Positions 26,719-33,995 of a DNA stretch of 64,000 bases are shown here, one piece after another (position 1 is the stretch's first letter; the number at the start of each line of letters is the position of its first letter). The notes under the pieces are model-generated. The model saw only the letters and a list, made by a program, of their open reading frames with translations. It had not been told where the DNA came from and made no database searches. Position numbers and translations under genes: made by a program. The stretch is from assembly GCF_014650875.1 (NCBI RefSeq), contig NZ_BMVU01000002.1, positions 1 to 64,000 of the forward strand. Direction: 5' to 3'. This DNA is from Streptomyces minutiscleroticus. Its GTDB lineage: Bacteria; Actinomycetota; Actinomycetes; Streptomycetales; Streptomycetaceae.

Positions 26719-27396
26719 TTAGTAGCACTCCTTGCTGCCCGTCGACAGCTTCATGCTCAGGCCGGGAAGCGTGAAGGTGCCGGCCGTGGTCGCCCACGCC
26801 GTCTGCTCCACGCCGTACAGGTCCGCCGACTCGGCCTGCTGGGCGAAGCCGTACGGGTTGGCCTGTCCCTGGCCGTTCTTTCCGGCGGACTGCATCCCCG
26901 GGCCCTTGCCGCCCTTGTCGGGACCCGTCTCGCCCGCGGCCACACCGATGTCGATGCCATGGAACACGGCACGGTCCTTGGTGGTCAGGTCCGCGACGTC
27001 GATGTAGAGGTTCTTCGCCGAGACCTGCTTGCTCTCGTCGGAGCTGTTGCCCGCCCTCAGCGTCAGGGTGACCGATCCGAGGACCGGGATGTTCGGCGTG
27101 ACGACCGACTGGCACAGGCTCTTGATCGTCGCGTCCCTGAAGGACGAGACGGCCACCGGGTGAAGCGTCTTCTCACCGGAGAGCGTATAGCCGGAGTCGA
27201 TCGCCCCGTACTGGGCGAAGCCGTTGCCGTGCAGTTCGTCGGCCGTCACCTTGAACGACTGGCCCGACACGCTGAACGACGCGGCGAGCGCGCCCTGCGC
27301 CAGGGCCACGCCTATCGCCGCCGTGGCGGCCACGCTGGGCACCATGACCACGGCGAACCGCTTCCATCTGGTCCCGCCACGCACCTGGGACTCCAT
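26719..27396 (-). CDS. exported protein, DUF6230-like
   Basis: 225 aa. Signal/anchor segment (about 13-35, FAVVMVPSVAATAAIGVALAQG) followed by a beta-rich extracellular domain (ASFSVSGQSFKVTADELHGNGFAQYG...) ending TFTLPGLSMKLSTGSKECY. It resembles the DUF6230 family, some members of which are labelled cholesterol esterase in databases without visible lipase motifs; I see no GxSxG here. Cysteines in SLCQSV and at the C-terminus may form a disulfide. ATG 27396 follows AAGGAGG with ideal spacing. First gene of the operon. Confidence 0.72.
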   Translation of the reverse strand: MESQVRGGTRWKRFAVVMVPSVAATAAIGVALAQGALAASFSVSGQSFKVTADELHGNGFAQYGAIDSGYTLSGEKTLHPVAVSSFRDATIKSLCQSVVTPNIPVLGSVTLTLRAGNSSDESKQVSAKNLYIDVADLTTKDRAVFHGIDIGVAAGETGPDKGGKGPGMQSAGKNGQGQANPYGFAQQAESADLYGVEQTAWATTAGTFTLPGLSMKLSTGSKECY

Positions 27397-27636
27397 ATTT
27401 CCTCCTTCTCGGACGTACATCTCCGGCCCTGACTGCCCCCAGTCGGCGGCTCAGCCGGGCAGGGATGGGAGAAGTGCTACGTCCTCGGGAAGGAGAGCGC
27501 CCGTACTCGGAAGGCGCGCAGCGCGCCCGAATCACCGGCGATCACCCCCGAGCGACAACCACTGGTCGCGCCTGACACACATCACGCACAACCTGCCGGA
27601 CAGGCACCGCCGCGACGGCGGAGACCCCCCTGTCCG

Positions 27637-27663
27637 AGGTCCCGCGCCACTGCCGCGGGACCT
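27637..27663 (-). terminator. hairpin in the long spacer
   Basis: AGGTCCCGCG-ccactgc-CGCGGGACCT, a perfect 10-bp stem. It could end transcription from the thioredoxin-TPR gene 360 bp away, or a small transcript from the AT-rich dyad region. Confidence 0.5.
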
Positions 27664-27772
27664 GCCCGGTGGGGACCCAGAGGTATCCGCGCACCCGTCT
27701 GGCGGGCGGGGTGCGGCAATGGACCGAGCGTGGCCGATCGTGGTGCATTCTCGGCGCCCGCACAAGGGGGTT

Positions 27773-27957
27773 CGTTACTGACTGGTAACGGGCGAATGAC
27801 CGACCACGGCCCGAACGGCCCCGCCCGGCCACACAGGGTGTCCCTTTATCGGCAGGTGAAATGCTTGATTACCGGACGAAAACCGACAGAAGGGCCAGCT
27901 CGACTTACTGCGAGTAACAGCGGCCGCGATTACCAAGATTTGGTAAAGCGCGGCCGC
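27773..27957. promoter_or_regulatory. cluster of three TTAC/GTAA dyads
   Basis: CGTTAC-n6-GTAACG (27773-27790), TTACT-gcg-AGTAA (27905-27917), and TTACCAA-gat-TTGGTAA (27930-27946) nested inside outer arms GCGGCCGCG/CGCGGCCGC (27920-27957). The first also fits the GTnAC-n6-GtAAC half of a GlnR box as I remember it. Confidence 0.5.
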
Positions 27958-28021
27958 CGTGTCGACCTGTCGGCACATTTTCCGCACCTCGGCCTCACGG
28001 GCCGCGGCGTTTAGCGACTGG

Positions 28022-28993
28022 TCAGAACAGGGCGCGCGCCAGTGCCCTGCGCGCGGCCGTCACACGCGGGTCGTCGCCGCCCACCACCTCGAACAGCTCC
28101 AGCAGCCGCAGCCGGGCCGCCTCCCGGTCGTCGCCCGCCGTGCGCGCCACGGTCTCGACGAGCCGCCCGAGGGCGTCCTCGACGTGACCGCCCACGAGGT
28201 CCAGGTCGGCCGCGGCGATCTGCGCCTGCACGTCGCCCGGCTTCTCGGCCGCGTCCTTGCGCACCTGCTGCGGGTCCACGCCCTGCACCCGCTGCAGCAG
28301 CTCGGCCTGGGCGAGGCCCAGCTTGGCCTCCGTGTTGCCCGGGTCCTCGCTCAGCACGTTGCGGTACGCCTGCACCGCGCCGCCCAGATCGCCCGCGTCG
28401 AGCGCCTGCACGGCCGCCTCCAGGAGCGCGTCGTACGGGCCGGCCGGGACCTCGGCGGCCGGCGCCCCGCCCGGCTCGGCGTCCGGGTCCACCGTCAGGC
28501 CCGTCAGGCCGAAGCGCTGCTCCGCCACCTGGACGAGCTGGTCCAGCGTGCCGCGGATCTGCGCCTCGGGGGCGACGCCCTGGAACAGCGGCAGGGCCTG
28601 GCCGGCCACCACCGCGAAGACCGCCGGGATGCCCTGGATCCCGAACTGCTGCATCAGCATCTGGTTGGCGTCGACGTCGACCTTGGCGAGTACGAAGCGG
28701 CCGTTGTACTCGACGGCGAGACGCTCGAGGAGCGGGCTCAGCTGCTTGCACGGCTCGCACCACTCGGCCCAGAAGTCGAGGACGACGGGCACCTCGGTGG
28801 AGCGCTGCAGGACGTCGCGCTCGAAGCCGGCCTCGTCGACGTCGACGACGAGGCTCGCGGGCGACACCGCGCCGCCCCCGCCGTGCCGGGCCGCCTCGGC
28901 GCGCGCCTGCTCCGCCTTCGCCTTGGCCTCCTGGGCCGCCTTCACCGCGGCGAGGTCGACGACTCCGCTCATGGACATGTTGCGTGGCTGCAT
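28022..28993 (-). CDS. thioredoxin-like TPR co-chaperone (CnoX/YbbN-like)
   Basis: 323 aa. A thioredoxin domain (about 45-155) with intact CxxC in WAEWCEPCKQL and cis-Pro in GIQGIPAVFAV, then a TPR-like helical C-terminal half (about 180-323; AVQALDAGDLGGAVQAYRNV, EAKLGLAQAELL). This is the YbbN/CnoX layout, a chaperedoxin that protects proteins from oxidation; E. coli YbbN lacks the second Cys of CxxC, but here both are present, so redox activity is plausible. ATG 28993 has GGGGGAGG upstream; a second ATG at 28975 is possible. Confidence 0.85.
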   Translation of the reverse strand: MQPRNMSMSGVVDLAAVKAAQEAKAKAEQARAEAARHGGGGAVSPASLVVDVDEAGFERDVLQRSTEVPVVLDFWAEWCEPCKQLSPLLERLAVEYNGRFVLAKVDVDANQMLMQQFGIQGIPAVFAVVAGQALPLFQGVAPEAQIRGTLDQLVQVAEQRFGLTGLTVDPDAEPGGAPAAEVPAGPYDALLEAAVQALDAGDLGGAVQAYRNVLSEDPGNTEAKLGLAQAELLQRVQGVDPQQVRKDAAEKPGDVQAQIAAADLDLVGGHVEDALGRLVETVARTAGDDREAARLRLLELFEVVGGDDPRVTAARRALARALF

Positions 28994-29076
28994 GAGTACA
29001 TCCTCCCCCTTCGCGAGCGTGCCCGTGACAGGCGCCGTGAAAAGCAGGGCCGTCGGCCGGCCGTCGTACCGATGCG

Positions 29077-29124
29077 GTGCCGGGTCCCCACCCGGCACCG
29101 GCGCACCGGGTCCCCACCCGGTGT
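29077..29124 (-). promoter_or_regulatory. two tandem hairpins with identical loops
   Basis: GGTGCCGGGT-cccc-ACCCGGCACC (29077-29100) and CACCGGGT-cccc-ACCCGGTG (29105-29124), both perfect, five bp apart. They lie about 85-130 bp upstream of the thioredoxin-TPR start, in its leader or acting as a transcription end for leftward RNA. Confidence 0.5.
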
Positions 29125-29156
29125 CGTGGTTGCCGCCCACGCGGGTCGGCGCGAGC

Positions 29157-29179
29157 TTACGCTACGGCTCGTAGCGTAA
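29157..29179. promoter_or_regulatory. 23-bp operator-like palindrome TTACGCTACG-gct-CGTAGCGTAA
   Basis: Perfect 10-bp arms around a 3-bp centre, in the divergent promoter region between the thioredoxin-TPR gene and the tetR gene. The form is that of a TetR-family operator; it may be the site through which the adjacent TetR protein acts on the divergent gene. Confidence 0.6.
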
Positions 29180-29251
29180 CTGCGGAAGAGGGCCGCTCAA
29201 GGCGCGTGTCCGTGATCTCGCTCACTGCGCGCGGGATCTCCGCATGATGCC

Positions 29252-29267
29252 TACCGGCCGGTATGGT
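29252..29267 (+). promoter_or_regulatory. TACCGGCCGGTA palindrome overlapping -10 of tetR
   Basis: 12-bp perfect palindrome (29252-29263) overlapping TATGGT (29262-29267), a good -10 hexamer exactly 7 nt before ATG 29275. This implies a leaderless tetR transcript under autoregulation. Confidence 0.55.
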
Positions 29268-29274
29268 CGCGAAC

Positions 29275-29913
29275 ATGCAGAACCGCACCTCGGCCGGCCA
29301 CCGGACGGGGCGCCCGCGCAGCGCCGCCGCGGACGCCGCGATCCTGGAGGCGACCCGGGCCGCGCTGATCGAACTGGGCTGGTCGAAGCTTACGTTGGGG
29401 GACGTGGCGCTGCGCGCGGGCGTCGCCAAGACGACGCTCTACCGCCGCTGGGCGGGCAAGAACGAGCTGGTCGTGGACGCGGTGGCGGAACTCTTCGACG
29501 AACTGGAGCTGCCCGACCGGGGCAGCCTGCCTGCGGACGTCGAGGGCGCGGTGCTGCAGTTCGCGACGGTCCTGGACCGGCCGGAGACCAGGACGGCGCT
29601 GATGGCGGTGGTGGCCGAGGCCACCCGGGACGAGCCGCTGCGCCGGCGCATCCGCGCCTCCATCGTCGACTGCCAGAAGCAGCTCGTCCTGGAGGGCCGC
29701 GCCCGGGCTCAGGCCCGCGGGGAGCTGCCCGCCGAGGAGGACCCCGAGGCCGCGGCCCGCACGGCGGACCTGATCTTCGACATGGTGGCGGGCGCGGTGG
29801 TGCACCGCACCCTGGTCAGCGGCGAGCCGGTGGACCCCCGGTGGGCCCGCTCCTTCACCCGCGTCCTGCTGCTGGGCCTCGCGGGGGCGGCGGAGGCGGC
29901 CGCCCAGGACTGA
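29275..29913 (+). CDS. TetR/AcrR-family transcriptional regulator
   Basis: 212 aa. N-terminal HTH (about 40-58: LTLGDVALRAGVAKTTLYRR, then WAGKNELVVDAV) and a helical C-terminal domain like TetR_C proteins (AAARTADLIFDMVAGAVVHRTL). The ATG at 29275 is chosen rather than 29263 because the promoter -10 overlaps the earlier codon. Ligand unknown. Divergent from the thioredoxin-TPR gene with two palindromes in between. Confidence 0.85.
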   Translation: MQNRTSAGHRTGRPRSAAADAAILEATRAALIELGWSKLTLGDVALRAGVAKTTLYRRWAGKNELVVDAVAELFDELELPDRGSLPADVEGAVLQFATVLDRPETRTALMAVVAEATRDEPLRRRIRASIVDCQKQLVLEGRARAQARGELPAEEDPEAAARTADLIFDMVAGAVVHRTLVSGEPVDPRWARSFTRVLLLGLAGAAEAAAQD

Positions 29914-29929
29914 GCCGGGGCTCGCGCGG

Positions 29930-30080
29930 ATGCGCGCCCGCGGCGGACGCGGGCCCGCGCGCACCGGCCACGGTTGTACGGCCACGCGCACCGGCCGCGG
30001 ACGTACGGCCGCCCGAGCCCCGGCTCCATGGACGCACGGCCACGGGCGTACGGCCACGGACGCGCGGTCGCGGGCGGCTC
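29930..30080. repeat. degenerate GTACGGCCACG iterations
   Basis: At least four imperfect copies of a G(T/C)ACGGCC(A/G)C motif within 150 bp between the tetR stop and icmA. No consistent unit length and no coding bias. Confidence 0.4.
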
Positions 30081-30134
30081 CTGCGCGGCGGGGCGGCGGG
30101 CACGTCGCCGTGGTCGCCTCCCCGCCGCACGGGC

Positions 30135-30152
30135 CCGTCCCGGCCGGGACGG
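30135..30152. terminator. bidirectional terminator tetR/icmA
   Basis: CCGTCCCGGCCGGGACGG, an 18-bp perfect palindrome, 6 bp from the icmA stop, between convergent genes. Confidence 0.65.
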
Positions 30153-30157
30153 TGCGG

Positions 30158-31858
30158 CTAGAACCCCGCCGGCTCCGTGTACACCCCCCACTCGTCCCGC
30201 AGCGCGTCGCAGATCTCGCCGAGGGTGGCCTCGGCGCGGACCGCGTCCAGCATGGGGGCGATCATGTTGGAGCCGTCACGGGCGGCGGCCAGCATCGCGT
30301 CCAGGGCGGCGCGCACGGCCGCGTCGTCCCGGCCCGCCCTGCGGCCGGCCAGGACGCGCACCTGCTCGCGCTCCACCTCGTGGCTGACGCGCAGGATCTC
30401 CAGGTCGCCGGTGACCGAGCCGGTGGCGACGTTGACGCCGACGACCTTCTTGTCGCCCTTCTCCAGCGCCTGCTGGTAGCGGAAGGCCGACTCGGCGATC
30501 TCCCCGGTGAACCAGCCGTCCTCGATGCCGCGCAGGATGCCCGAGGTGATGGGCCCGATCGGGTGCCGCCCGTCGGGGTGCGCCCGCAGCCCCCGCTCCT
30601 TGATCTGCTCGAAGATCTTCTCGGCGTCGGCCTCGATCCGGTCGGTCAGCTGCTCGACGTACCAGGAGCCGCCCAGCGGGTCGGCCACGTTGGCGACGCC
30701 GGTCTCCTCCATCAGCACCTGCTGGGTGCGCAGGGCGATCTCGGCGGCCTGCTCGGAGGGCAGGGCGAGGGTCTCGTCCAGGGCGTTGGTGTGCAGCGAG
30801 TTGGTGCCGCCGAGGACGGCCGCGAGCGCCTCCACGGCCGTGCGGACGACGTTGTTGTACGGCTGCTGGGCGGTCAGCGAGACGCCGGCGGTCTGCGTGT
30901 GGAAGCGCAGCCACTGGGCCTTCTCGGCGCGCGCGCCGTACACCTCCTTCATCCAGCGCGCCCAGATCCGTCGGGCCGCGCGGAACTTGGCGATCTCCTC
31001 GAAGAAGTCCACGTGGGCGTCGAAGAAGAAGGACAGGCCGGGGGCGAAGACGTCCACGTCGAGGCCGCGGCTGAGCCCCAGCTCCACGTAGCCGAAGCCG
31101 TCGGCGAGGGTGTACGCCAGCTCCTGCGCGGCCGTCGCCCCGGCCTCGCGGATGTGGTAGCCGGAGACGGACAGCGGCTTGTAGGCGGGGATGTGCCGCG
31201 CGCAGTGCTCCATCAGGTCGCCGATGAGCCGCAGGTGCGGCTCGGGCTGGAAGAGCCACTCCTTCTGCGCGATGTACTCCTTGAAGATGTCCGTCTGGAG
31301 CGTGCCGTTGAGGACGGACGGGTCGACGCCCTGCCGCTCGGCGGCGACGAGGTACATGCAGAAGACCGGCACGGCGGGCCCGGAGATCGTCATGGACGTC
31401 GTGACGTCGCCCAGCGGGATGTCCTTGAACAGGACCTCCATGTCGGCCGCCGAGTCGATCGCGACCCCGCAGTGGCCGACCTCGCCGAGCGAGCGCGGGT
31501 CGTCGGAGTCGCGCCCCATCAGCGTGGGCATGTCGAACGCGACCGAGAGGCCGCCGCCGCCCGCGGCGAGGATCATCTTGTAGCGCTCGTTGGTCTGCTC
31601 GGCGTTGCCGAACCCGGCGAACTGCCGGATGGTCCAGGTCCGGCCCCGGTAGCCGGTCGGGTACAGCCCTCGGGTGAAGGGGTACTCCCCCGGCCAGCCG
31701 ATCCGCTCGAATCCCTCGTACGTGTCACCGGGGCGCGGACCGTACACGGGCTCCACGGGATCGCCGGAGAGCGTGGTGAAGTCGGCCTCACGCTTGCGTG
31801 CGGCGTCGTAGCGGGCCTGCCAGCGTCGGCGGCCCTCCTCGATGGCGTCAGCGTCCAT
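30158..31858 (-). CDS. icmA: isobutyryl-CoA mutase, large subunit
   Basis: 566 aa. It catalyses the adenosylcobalamin-dependent interconversion of isobutyryl-CoA and n-butyryl-CoA with the small B12-binding subunit IcmB, which is not in this window. Only the substrate-binding TIM barrel is present; there is no DxHxxG cobalamin domain. F80 (TWTIRQF) and Q198 (KEYIAQKE) occupy positions where methylmalonyl-CoA mutases have Tyr and Arg, which is the published IcmA signature as I remember it. [13 protein letters not shown] and [13 protein letters not shown] are typical of the family. ATG 31858 is the start; CGAGGGT serves as a weak ribosome site. A 24-bp palindrome lies 8 bp upstream. meaB, epimerase and PduO genes nearby support a B12-enzyme neighbourhood. 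Confidence 0.95.
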   Translation of the reverse strand: MDADAIEEGRRRWQARYDAARKREADFTTLSGDPVEPVYGPRPGDTYEGFERIGWPGEYPFTRGLYPTGYRGRTWTIRQFAGFGNAEQTNERYKMILAAGGGGLSVAFDMPTLMGRDSDDPRSLGEVGHCGVAIDSAADMEVLFKDIPLGDVTTSMTISGPAVPVFCMYLVAAERQGVDPSVLNGTLQTDIFKEYIAQKEWLFQPEPHLRLIGDLMEHCARHIPAYKPLSVSGYHIREAGATAAQELAYTLADGFGYVELGLSRGLDVDVFAPGLSFFFDAHVDFFEEIAKFRAARRIWARWMKEVYGARAEKAQWLRFHTQTAGVSLTAQQPYNNVVRTAVEALAAVLGGTNSLHTNALDETLALPSEQAAEIALRTQQVLMEETGVANVADPLGGSWYVEQLTDRIEADAEKIFEQIKERGLRAHPDGRHPIGPITSGILRGIEDGWFTGEIAESAFRYQQALEKGDKKVVGVNVATGSVTGDLEILRVSHEVEREQVRVLAGRRAGRDDAAVRAALDAMLAAARDGSNMIAPMLDAVRAEATLGEICDALRDEWGVYTEPAGF

Positions 31859-31866
31859 ACCCTCGA

Positions 31867-31890
31867 ATTTACTAGGACGTCCTAGTAAAT
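31867..31890 (-). promoter_or_regulatory. 24-bp perfect palindrome, icmA operator
   Basis: Arm ATTTACTAGGAC (31867-31878) followed directly by its complement to 31890. It is AT-rich, centred 20 bp before the icmA start, and covers the probable promoter, so it is almost certainly a repressor site for icmA. Confidence 0.75.
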
Positions 31891-31960
31891 GTCGATGGTT
31901 CACCGCCACGGGCTGCGGCGCCCGCGGCGGCGGGAGATCGAGAGCGGTGCCGGTGGGGAG

Positions 31961-31982
31961 CGGGCGCCCCCGGGGGCGCCCG
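31961..31982 (-). terminator. terminator after DUF3817 gene
   Basis: Perfect 22-bp palindrome (arm CGGGCGCCCCC), six bp past the stop of the gene at 31988; it also separates that gene from the icmA operator region. Confidence 0.75.
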
Positions 31983-31987
31983 GTGCG

Positions 31988-32326
31988 TCAGGCCTTGGCG
32001 GTCACGGGCGCGTCGTCCGCGACCTTCGGCTCCAGCTCACGGCTGACCTTGCGCTCCACGAAGAACGCGGCGGTGGGGATGGTGCCCGCGAGCAGCACCC
32101 ACAGGAGCTTGCCGACCGGCCACTTCGCCTTGGAGCCCAGGTCGAAGGCGAAGATCAGGTAGACGACGTACAGCCAGCCGTGCGCGACGCTGACGACGCG
32201 GGTGAAGTCCGTGGCCCCGTCCAGGTCCAGCAGGTACTTGCCGATCATGCCGAGAGTCAGCAGCACCAGCAGCACACCGGTGACGTAGGCCATGACGCGG
32301 TAGCGGGTCAGCACGCTCTTCTTCAT
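31988..32326 (-). CDS. DUF3817-domain small membrane protein
   Basis: 112 aa. Three hydrophobic segments (about 10-31, 44-62, 72-90) with the family signature VVSVAHGWLYVVYLIFAFDLGSKAKWP. Function unknown. A paralogue lies at 33381-33725 (shared KWPVG...P.. pattern after segment 2). It forms a unit with its own terminator; MarR lies just upstream on the same strand. Confidence 0.85.
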   Translation of the reverse strand: MKKSVLTRYRVMAYVTGVLLVLLTLGMIGKYLLDLDGATDFTRVVSVAHGWLYVVYLIFAFDLGSKAKWPVGKLLWVLLAGTIPTAAFFVERKVSRELEPKVADDAPVTAKA

Positions 32327-32360
32327 GGCTACGAGCGTAACCGTCCGGCGGGACGATCTT

Positions 32361-32386
32361 CCCGCGCCCCCGCGCGGGGGCGCGGG
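32361..32386 (-). terminator. marR terminator
   Basis: 26-bp perfect palindrome (arm CCCGCGCCCCCGC) directly after the marR stop at 32391. Confidence 0.75.
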
Positions 32387-32390
32387 CGCG

Positions 32391-32900
32391 TCACTCCTCC
32401 TCGAAGTCGCGCGCCGCCACCCGCAGCGGCCGGAACATCGCGAAGATCTCCGCGCACTCCTCGGCGTCGTACACCCCGAGCCCGAAGTCCATCGCCATCA
32501 GGTCGCGGGTCGCCGCGTCGCAGACCTCGCGGCCCTTCTGCGTGATGCAGGCCAGCGTGCCGCGGCCGTCGTTGGGGTTGGGCCGCTTGTCGACCAGGCC
32601 CGAGCGCACCAGGCGGTCCACGGTGTTCGTCACGGACGTGGGGTGCACCATGAGCCGCTCGCCGATCTTGGACATCGGCAGCTCGCCCTCCTTGGAGAAG
32701 GTGAGCAGGACCAGCGCCTCGTAGCGCGCGAAGGTCAGCCCGTACGGCTTGACCACGGCGTCGACCTCGGCGAGGAGGATCTGGTGCGCCCGCATGATCG
32801 AGGTGATCGCGGCCATGGAGGGCACCGACCCCCAGCGCCGCTTCCAGAGCTCGTCGGCGCGGGCGATGGGATCGAAGGGGAGACTGAGCGGCTTCGGCAC
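32391..32900 (-). CDS. MarR-family transcriptional regulator
   Basis: 169 aa. Winged HTH in the middle: LTFARYEALVLLTFSKEGEL, then MSKIGERLMVHPTSVTNTVDRL (recognition helix about 90-105) and the wing DPNDGRGT-like segment PNPNDGRGTLACITQKG. The N-terminus LSLPFDPIARADELWKRRWG is shared by a Streptomyces subgroup. Effector unknown. An ACCGGCCGGT palindrome lies 14 bp upstream of its start, a likely autoregulatory site. Confidence 0.88.
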   Translation of the reverse strand: MPKPLSLPFDPIARADELWKRRWGSVPSMAAITSIMRAHQILLAEVDAVVKPYGLTFARYEALVLLTFSKEGELPMSKIGERLMVHPTSVTNTVDRLVRSGLVDKRPNPNDGRGTLACITQKGREVCDAATRDLMAMDFGLGVYDAEECAEIFAMFRPLRVAARDFEEE

Positions 32901-32913
32901 GGCATCAGACCTT

Positions 32914-32923
32914 ACCGGCCGGT
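32914..32923 (-). promoter_or_regulatory. ACCGGCCGGT palindrome upstream of marR
   Basis: Sits in TTACCGGCCGGTCA, 14 bp from the marR start, nearly the same sequence as the tetR site at 29252. Operator function is inferred from position. Confidence 0.4.
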
Positions 32924-33051
32924 CACATGGTGATCAGCCCCGTCTCGCTTTTCGGTCGCGTCATCTCGGGCCGTGCGGCGGGAACGGCGCGTTCCCGTCG
33001 CCGCGGCCGGACCGGGCGCAGGAGCAGGGCGCCGGTCAGGGGGCACGAAAG

Positions 33052-33076
33052 GACCCCGGCCCCCGGGGCCGGGGTC
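33052..33076 (-). terminator. terminator after MTH1187-family gene
   Basis: GACCCCGGCCCC-c-GGGGCCGGGGTC, a 12-bp stem 15 bp past the stop at 33091. Confidence 0.8.
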
Positions 33077-33090
33077 GAAAGCGGTGCCGG

Positions 33091-33384
33091 TCAGCCGGCG
33101 AGGTGGCGCTCCACGGTCTCCACCTTGGCGGTGAGGCCGTCGGTCACGCCGGGGCGGATGTCCGCCTTCAGCACCAGGGAGACCCGGGGCGCGCGGGCCT
33201 CGACGGCGGCGACGGCGCGCCGGACGACGTCCATGACCTCGTCCCACTCCCCCTCGATCGAGGTGAACATGGCGTCGGTGCGGTTCGGCAGCCCGGACTC
33301 GCGGACCACCCGGACGGCGTCGGCGACGTACTCGCCCACGTCCTCGCCGACGCCCAGCGGCGTCACGGAGAAGGCGACGATCAC
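33091..33384 (-). CDS. MTH1187 family thiamine-binding-like protein (DUF77)
   Basis: 97 aa, a single ferredoxin-like domain: [27 protein letters not shown] and the [18 protein letters not shown] helix match the MTH1187/YqgV fold, members of which bind thiamine or form tetramers. Cytoplasmic. GTG 33384 overlaps the stop of the preceding DUF3817 gene in GTGA, so it is translated by coupling. Confidence 0.82.
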   Translation of the reverse strand: MIVAFSVTPLGVGEDVGEYVADAVRVVRESGLPNRTDAMFTSIEGEWDEVMDVVRRAVAAVEARAPRVSLVLKADIRPGVTDGLTAKVETVERHLAG

Positions 33385-33725
33385 GCGTTCACGACCCCCT
33401 CGCGGCGGGCGCGGGAGGCGATCACCGCGTCCTCGGCCTCGCGCTTGAGGCGGCGCTCGGCGAAGAAGCCGCCGGTCGGCAGCACGGAGAGGACGAAGTA
33501 CAGGGCGGCGGTGCCCACCGGCCACTTGGCGCGGTTCCAGGCGTCGGCCCAGAAGAGCACGTACAGGATGAACAGCACGCCGTGGACCGCGCCCATCACG
33601 GGCACCGCGTTGAAGTCCGTCGTCCGCTTCAGTACGGAGCAGACGAGCAGCAGCAGGAAGGAGATGGCCTCGGGGGCGGAGACCAGGCGGAGGCGGCGGA
33701 GGGCGGAGGCGGTCTTGATGTCCAC
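33381..33725 (-). CDS. DUF3817-domain small membrane protein (paralogue)
   Basis: 114 aa with three hydrophobic segments (about 15-33, 42-60, 70-88), signature [25 protein letters not shown]. The C-terminal tail is charged. GTG 33725 follows GAAGG at 7 nt. Coupled to the MTH1187-family gene. Why two DUF3817 genes sit within 1.8 kb is unclear; similarity suggests an old duplication. Confidence 0.83.
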   Translation of the reverse strand: MDIKTASALRRLRLVSAPEAISFLLLLVCSVLKRTTDFNAVPVMGAVHGVLFILYVLFWADAWNRAKWPVGTAALYFVLSVLPTGGFFAERRLKREAEDAVIASRARREGVVNA

Positions 33726-33757
33726 GGATCACCTTCAGAAAGTGGGGTCGGCACTCT

Positions 33758-33773
33758 TGTGAACGCAGGCACA
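33758..33773 (-). promoter_or_regulatory. CRP-like site TGTGA-n6-GCACA
   Basis: TGTGAACGCAGGCACA matches TGTGA-n6-TCACA at 9 of 10 defined positions; it lies 33-48 bp upstream of the DUF3817/MTH1187 operon and forms a CTTGTG-n8-CACAAG dyad. It could bind the Streptomyces Crp. Confidence 0.4.
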
Positions 33774-33995
33774 AGCGTCCGGTCCATTGTGGCATTGCGC
33801 GGGGGGCCTCCGTGGCGGGGGTGCGGGCGGGGGCGGAGGCCGAGGTCACCCGGGCGGGCGGGGCGCGGGCAGGGCACGGGCGGGCGTCGTACCGCAGGCG
33901 GAGACGTACCCGGTGGGGTCTCGGGGGCGGCCGCGGGCCGGGATCGTCCGCGCGTATCTGTCCGCGGGCCGCGGGCGGCGGTTACCTTCGTCCGC

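Larger units (their letters stand above)
27397..28021. other. 625-bp non-coding region upstream of the envelope operon
   Basis: No convincing gene: the open frames here lack normal codon bias and ribosome sites. It contains a hairpin GGCGCGC-a-GCGCGCC (about 27518-27532), a 10-bp-stem hairpin (27637-27663) and, in an unusually AT-rich part (about 27770-27960), a cluster of TTAC/GTAA dyads. The length is large for this genome; a small RNA or long leader is possible. Confidence 0.5.

Noticed and set aside
27532..27832. Short open frames on the minus strand in the long spacer
   Set aside because: Composition lacks the codon bias of real genes here and no ribosome site precedes the starts.
30158..31858. 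Methylmalonyl-CoA mutase large subunit
   Set aside because: Phe80 and Gln198 and the 566-aa length without B12 domain fit isobutyryl-CoA mutase rather than MutB.
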